Made by a program: the position numbers and the translations under genes | Notes under the pieces: model-generated | What the model was told of the DNA's origin: nothing | Database searches by the model: none | The model's input: only the letters and a program-made list of their open reading frames with translations | Source of the DNA: Phoronis australis | Taxonomy: Eukaryota; Phoronida; Phoronidae | NCBI GenBank assembly: GCA_002633005.1 | Contig: NMRA01000776.1 | Coordinates: 54,817 to 118,816, forward strand | Length of the DNA: 64,000 bases | Reading direction: 5' to 3' | Shown here: positions 59,357 through 64,000 of the stretch, in pieces | How the letters are laid out: the number at the start of each line of letters is the position of its first letter | How positions within the stretch are numbered: the stretch's first letter is position 1

Positions 59357-59908
59357 TACTTGTGTACACGCCCAGTTCACGTACTTGTCAATTGCCTGGC
59401 CTCGAGTAGTCCTCCTGACAGTACTACTTTTGAAGATTTGCTCCGCATGCCGCTTTTTGACCCATAGGACAGAATTTTAATACCGATGCAACTGTAGTGA
59501 GTGAGGAATGTGTATTTTGAAATGAATTTCCCAAGATTAATGTGAACGCATGGCGGCAGGGGTCGCAGCTAGGCTTTTGTACACTATATGCGCTATTCAT
59601 TGAATCGCTGGGTATTTTAAGTGTTACATATAGTCAACACTCTTAAGTGATTCTATGAATGACTAACACTGCGCGACCAACGGTGCAATGAAGATGTTTG
59701 TCAGAGTCAAAACATACAAAGGATATTGTGGTTTTTATTGGCACCGGCGAAAGCACATTTTTAAGAGATCTGTCCCAACCAACAATAGTCTCATAAGTGA
59801 AATTTCCGGTCTTTAAGCCGAACGTGTTCCTTAAAAACACACCGTGATCATGTTTCTGGATGTCATGTTTTGGCCGACATTTGGAACTTGCAACATGGCC
59901 TATATACA
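59357..59908. repeat. Duplicated block X, copy 2
   Basis: Second copy of block X, directly after block Y copy 2. Compared with copy 1 it has scattered substitutions and lacks about 12 bases near 59490. Confidence 0.9.
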
Positions 59909-60182
59909 CATGTACTGTTGGCAAATATGTAATTACTAAAAACCAGAGCAAGAGTGGTTCGTTCTTCCAATCCTGACGTGTGCTACTTGCTATCGGTAAC
60001 TTAAGGTAGATAATTCAGCACTTAATTCTCTGTCTGCATGTGCTCCTAAAGGTTCCGCCAAGAGATGTTGGCGTTCCCAGTAAAGCAACATCACCTCAAG
60101 ACCAAAACACGACTTCCAGTTTGAGTACGGGTGTCAGAAAAGTGACGGTAAACGAGTATCGCTTAAGCTATATGTAACTTAC

Positions 60183-60258
60183 TGTTAGACCGACAAAATC
60201 CGCAGAATTTCTTGCAATTTCTGTTTGTCCATGCCCTTTATCTTCGCCATCCACAAAT
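60183..60258 (-). other. Exon-like segment with 21-codon ORF
   Basis: On the minus strand an AAAATACAG acceptor and a GTAAGTT donor enclose 76 bases containing GTGGATGGCG and a short ORF, MAKIKGMDKQKLQEILRI plus three residues, ending in TAA before the donor. It could be a 5' UTR exon with a small upstream ORF, or chance. Confidence 0.2.
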
Positions 60259-61904
60259 CTGTATTTTTGAGTAAGCGCTACACCTTTTCACGTCTCTACA
60301 TATGCCTGTTAACATAATGTAGGGTTTCGATCAATTACAGCCTGCACAAAACAAATTTCGTTTGATCTTGACGGTACAACCAACGGTTCAGCTTCATAAG
60401 AAAGCTCAATTTTGCCACTGAAACAGTCCATTGTTTAGTATGACGTCATATTGACGTTTTAGACCCGGTAAAAATTAAGATGCCGCAAATAAAACATTAA
60501 CGATAATTGGGACCCGATATAGGTAGTGTTTTAAATTACTAAACACTCCAGAAACCATTTCCTGGCCAAGGCCTTGTCAATCCTTTTCAACGCCCCGAGA
60601 ACATATAATGTGTGCAACCGATTATATAAAAATAATTGTAGGCAATATGGTACACGTTGTACTAGACGTTCACTGGCCGTTCAAGGTGGCTCATTGCACT
60701 ATCATCTTAAAGGTCAACGTCACATCAGTGAAATGGGTGTACCTGAAGGTGATATCATCTGTAATCCGGAAGTTCACGAAAATGGCATCAGAGGTCATTA
60801 CGTAATAGGTTTAATTGGACCGTAAGTACCATCATCAGGTCATGTTAGAGAGGAGCCTGGATCCAAGGTCAAAGTCATGCGTGTAACCGAAAATCGTCGG
60901 TAAGCCGGAAGGAAGTGTAAATGAACGAGGCCATAATCGAATCAGAAGTCACCTAACTGCTGACATCATCGGGTAGGTTAGGTGTGGCAACGTCTACCAC
61001 CCTATTCTGACACTACAAAGACGTTGAAAACGTTCAAATGAGGTTGTAGAGTTCAACTGATTGAGAGTGGGAACAAAATATGGATTCCACTATGTTGCGT
61101 ATTCTCTTCAGTGGATTGGTATAGCTTCACATCTATCCACTATGCCGTGTTATTAGTTATGCTAATCCTACAGATCCAGATTGGTCATTGTTGATTTAAA
61201 TTCTAGGGCTTCGCAGAATGGCAACCTGGGGTCCGTTGAGCTTTGACCTTTGGGGAAACCTTTGACCTTTGCATGTGACTGCTTTACCTGTGAGCTTTGA
61301 TTCAGTTGATCTTTTTTCTTGCGACAATGTTTGTTGCGGTTGAATATACTCATTGGTGATGGTGATTTGATTTTTTTATTCTTTTTTTAATAATACCCAA
61401 GCCCTTACTGGACCCCAAGCCGTTTGTTTAGTTTAATCGCGCATCGGTATTCTATACAACTTTTGTTTATTTTTATAAGTATTTTTGAAATCACCGAAAA
61501 TAATGAACTTGACGAAATGAAAATCTACGAACCCTAAAATGCGACCATTTGGAAAGACGTTTGAAGGAATTAGTCTTCATTGGCACTCGAAAGTCGAAAT
61601 AATATTTTTGTTTTTTTCATTTTTGAAAACATTTTGGAAGAAGCTATTGAATAATTTGAAATTAACTAAACATTCACCGAGATAACGACGTTACGAGAGT
61701 ATCGATTACGTTGAAATTCGTCCAACGTGTTGAGAGTATAGATTATGTTGAAATTCGCCCACAAGCAAGTTGCAAGAGTGTTATCGACAAAAATAATGAA
61801 GTCAATATGATGTAAGTTTCGTTTTATTTTCGGCAATTATTAACAAAAAATACAGAAAATAACAGGGAAGTAGTTGAAGATGCTTTGACTAAAAGTTTTG
61901 AGGC

Positions 61905-62380
61905 TACTGACATCGTCTCAAAATAATTGAGAAATTTCCCGGTTTGTCCCTTCCGGTTCCCGTCTTCCAGCATGCGCGCACCGAGGAGGGCCCACTTGGC
62001 GAAGGGGGCAAAAAGGTCCGCCTCTGAGAAACAAACAGTCCGAGAAAATGAGACAAAAGTCCACTAAACAAGCACAAACACGCAAAAAACAGTGGTGCCC
62101 CCGTTTTTTTAGTCCGCCGGACTTTATGTTAGCAAAAGGTCCAAAACTTCAAGAATTCGAGCCCCCGGTATTGAAGGCTGGGTGCGCACATGTCCTGTTA
62201 TAAAGGTTGTCGTTAGCGCTTTAAGGTCAGGATTCGTTCTTTTGGGATGCTTACCTGACATGGTCTCAAAAAGATTGAAAAATTGCCCGGTTGTCCTGTC
62301 CGTCTCCTGTCTTCCCGTTATATAAGTCGATGTTCGTGCTTTAAGGCCGAGATTCGTGTTTTGGGCTGCTTACATGTACC
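61905..62380. repeat. Diverged tandem repeats
   Basis: GTCTCAAAAAGATTGAAAAA near 62263 matches GTCTCAAAATAATTGAGAAA near 61916. CTGTTATAAAGGTTGTCG with GCTTTAAGG (62192) is repeated as CCGTTATATAAGTCGATG with GCTTTAAGG (62315). The period is about 120 bases in the second half. Confidence 0.6.
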
Positions 62381-62498
62381 AGTTTATCGACTGCAGGTTA
62401 TCTGTTACATGTATATATAGAGATTTTGATTTCTATGGAACACCTTGAGTTAACTTATTAACATTATAGATATCATTTTTAATCAGAGTAAAACGTAC

Positions 62499-63695
62499 TT
62501 GGGCATTTACGGTTGTTGCATAACTGGGTCATCGAACTTGCTCCTTCACAATCTTTGCCACCAAATTCAGGGGTAGGGTCGGTGCAGTTCCTAATGCGCT
62601 TCAGTTGTCCCTCCCCACAGGTCACAGATCACGGAGATACAGTCCAATGCGTCCAACCACCGTCCACTGAAATTGGTGACCATCATTGATTATAGACAAC
62701 AGATTCGCAACTCAGACATTTTCTTGCGTGATTTCTTAGAGGAGGCGCCACTCTCCCAAATTACATGTATTTGTCCCAGTTTCCGGTCACTGTCTTGTGA
62801 CGACACAACAGCTGATCATGATTAGCAGACGACGTACCTGCTAGAAAAAAAAATAATTTGGACAGGTGTCAATGGTGAATATGACGTCACTGCTTCTGTA
62901 AGAGCACAGATTTTGTCCATTGGAAGTATACGGAGTTGGCTGTCCTTGTACATGTACTAAAGTCCATTGTACCGTTGAGTCGTTTTAACGCTTCCTGATT
63001 TCTCGACTTAGACCTTGTTTTCTCATTTTTGCCAGTAGTAGGAATGGCGAGAGTCTGTCCAATATTGACCGACCTCGGAGCAATCATTTCAACAGATTTA
63101 CCTTAGTGCAGATCGATACAACGTCTTTGCTTATGTGATAGCCCTGCACAGAACAAGGTTTGTAAGAGTTCCACCCAGTACGGTCACCGTAAAATGAAGA
63201 AAGTGTTTCTTCAGTTGATTCTATGGGATCGTTGCCAAACTAAGTTCATGCACTTTGTATTCACTTCTAAAAACTGAACGCGAATATATCACTGAGCCAT
63301 TCATGACCGAATAGGAAATTCAAGTCAAACAGTGGAACACTGAGTCTAAGCCAGTTGATAACAAAACATCTTCATGTACTGTATGTACTATATATGAGTG
63401 CTTACCCGTCTTTGACTTTCTAGCAAGAAATATTGCTCCTGTGAAAGAAGTATCGTTATTAAACCAAATATGTATCGTGAGTGTAGTTGGTTTCAAGTCA
63501 TGATCCTCAGCAACTAAAGTTTACCCGGGCAAGTTTTATCGTTGCACGACTGTATCATCGAGCTTGACCCTTTACAGTCTTCGCCGCCAAGTTTAGGCTC
63601 AGGTGCGTTGCAAGCCCTCGTGCGGCTAACTTGTCCTCCACCGCAGGTCTGAGAACAAGACTCCCAAGCACTCCAACTACTCCAGACACCGTCGA
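62499..63695 (-). CDS. Thrombospondin type-1 repeat protein, two exons, partial
   Basis: Exon 63525-63695 (171 bp, phase 1-1) codes a complete TSP1 repeat. WSSWSAWESCSQTCGGG is followed by the RTRAC arginine strand, GGEDC and a final CNDKTCP, giving six Cys and the W-W-W/R stack. The next exon, 62499-62666, codes a second repeat (SVTCGEGQLKRIRNC, GGKDCEG, CNNRKCP) with the same phases. It has TGA at 62629-62631 where the first-group Cys is expected and is one codon short. Such repeats occur in secreted or cell-surface proteins (ADAMTS, hemicentin, SCO-spondin and others); two repeats cannot say which. The gene continues past the right edge. The second exon is either dead or carries a sequence error. 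Confidence 0.85.
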
Positions 63696-64000
63696 CTGAA
63701 ATAAGGAGTTTGTTCAGTTAGTGTGATAACTCAGACTTTGTCTACACTGAAAGCATACCAATACCCTAAACGTATTATGATGACTTGAGGTCGTAATACC
63801 AACAAGTTGGCCAAGTTCGAATGTCAATCATTGTTTTATTACACGAGTAAATCTTTAAAAAATATGGGAGAAATCTGTTGCAAAAAATAAAATTCAATAG
63901 TATGACTGTGACTCGTTGGGGTGGTCATCCAGAACCAGTGTTGTCACCGTTTTTCATATGTTGTACACTTTCTACATGTTTAAAGCTCTTGTCAGCGGAT
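63696..64000 (-). other. Intron of the thrombospondin-repeat gene
   Basis: Sequence upstream of the TSP1 exon acceptor (CCTTATTTCAG). No further exon is visible before the window end. Confidence 0.5.

Larger units (their letters stand above)
59909..62498. other. No recognised gene; small repeats
   Basis: Mostly unassigned sequence. It includes a short exon-like segment at 60183-60258, a two-unit duplication at 61686-61770 (GAGAGTATCGATTACGTTGA against GAGAGTATAGATTATGTTGA), and diverged repeats between 61905 and 62380. Confidence 0.4.

Noticed and set aside
58639-59951. Two minus-strand ORFs sharing an FLRNTFGLKTGNFT stretch
   Set aside because: The similarity comes from block X duplication. 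Differences include amino-acid changes and different ends, so no sign of protein constraint.
61230-61280. TGACCTTTG direct repeats as a nuclear-receptor element
   Set aside because: Only two similar words in AT-rich DNA away from any known promoter. AAGGTCA-type words are abundant in local repeats.
1-64000. CRISPR arrays, rRNA, intact tRNA genes, bacterial operons
   Set aside because: None seen. Direct repeats here are minisatellites, dispersed elements or assembly duplicates, and tRNA-like signals are degenerate SINE heads.

Overview
The window looks like nuclear DNA of a marine invertebrate animal, most likely a deuterostome such as a hemichordate, cephalochordate or echinoderm. The base composition is AT-rich. 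Genes have many small exons (54-243 bp) in introns of roughly 0.5-2 kb with GT-AG borders. TACATGTA-type words are frequent, and fragments of tRNA-derived SINEs, hAT-like elements and LINEs lie between genes and in introns. I cannot name the species.

Two genes are clear. HSD17B4, the peroxisomal multifunctional enzyme type 2 of beta-oxidation, lies on the minus strand from 29936 down to 8499. Nineteen distinct coding exons can be placed exactly. They carry dehydrogenase, hydratase-2 and SCP2 domains and end in the peroxisomal signal AKL. KXD1, a BORC-complex subunit, lies on the plus strand from 32484 to 34752 with three coding exons. The two start codons are about 2.5 kb apart and the genes are divergent, so 29937-32474 should hold both promoters. 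A third gene enters from the right edge on the minus strand. Two thrombospondin type-1 repeat exons are visible, at 63525-63695 and 62499-62666, and the second has an in-frame stop.

Layout: 1-8.5 kb is repeat-rich and has a 1.7 kb block present twice. 8.5-30 kb is HSD17B4. 30-36 kb holds the divergent promoter region and KXD1. 38.0-40.8 kb is a hAT-like DNA transposon with a decayed transposase. 43.5-45.5 kb is a 5'-truncated LINE. 45-58 kb has only exon-like candidates with no recognisable product. 51-60 kb contains a second set of duplicated blocks. 62.5-64 kb is the thrombospondin-repeat gene.

The strongest structural theme is assembly-related. Six isolated N characters mark joins, and at three of them (3438, 5884, 22337) near-identical sequence lies directly on both sides. 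A fourth (58850) sits among duplicated blocks. This fits two haplotypes of a very polymorphic genome laid end to end. It doubles one HSD17B4 exon. Near another N (20980) one conserved HSD17B4 exon is missing. Comparing the paired copies reveals small mobile-element and rearrangement polymorphisms, which are the most interesting signals here. I found no CRISPR array, operon or bacterial-type system, and no convincing undescribed multi-gene system.
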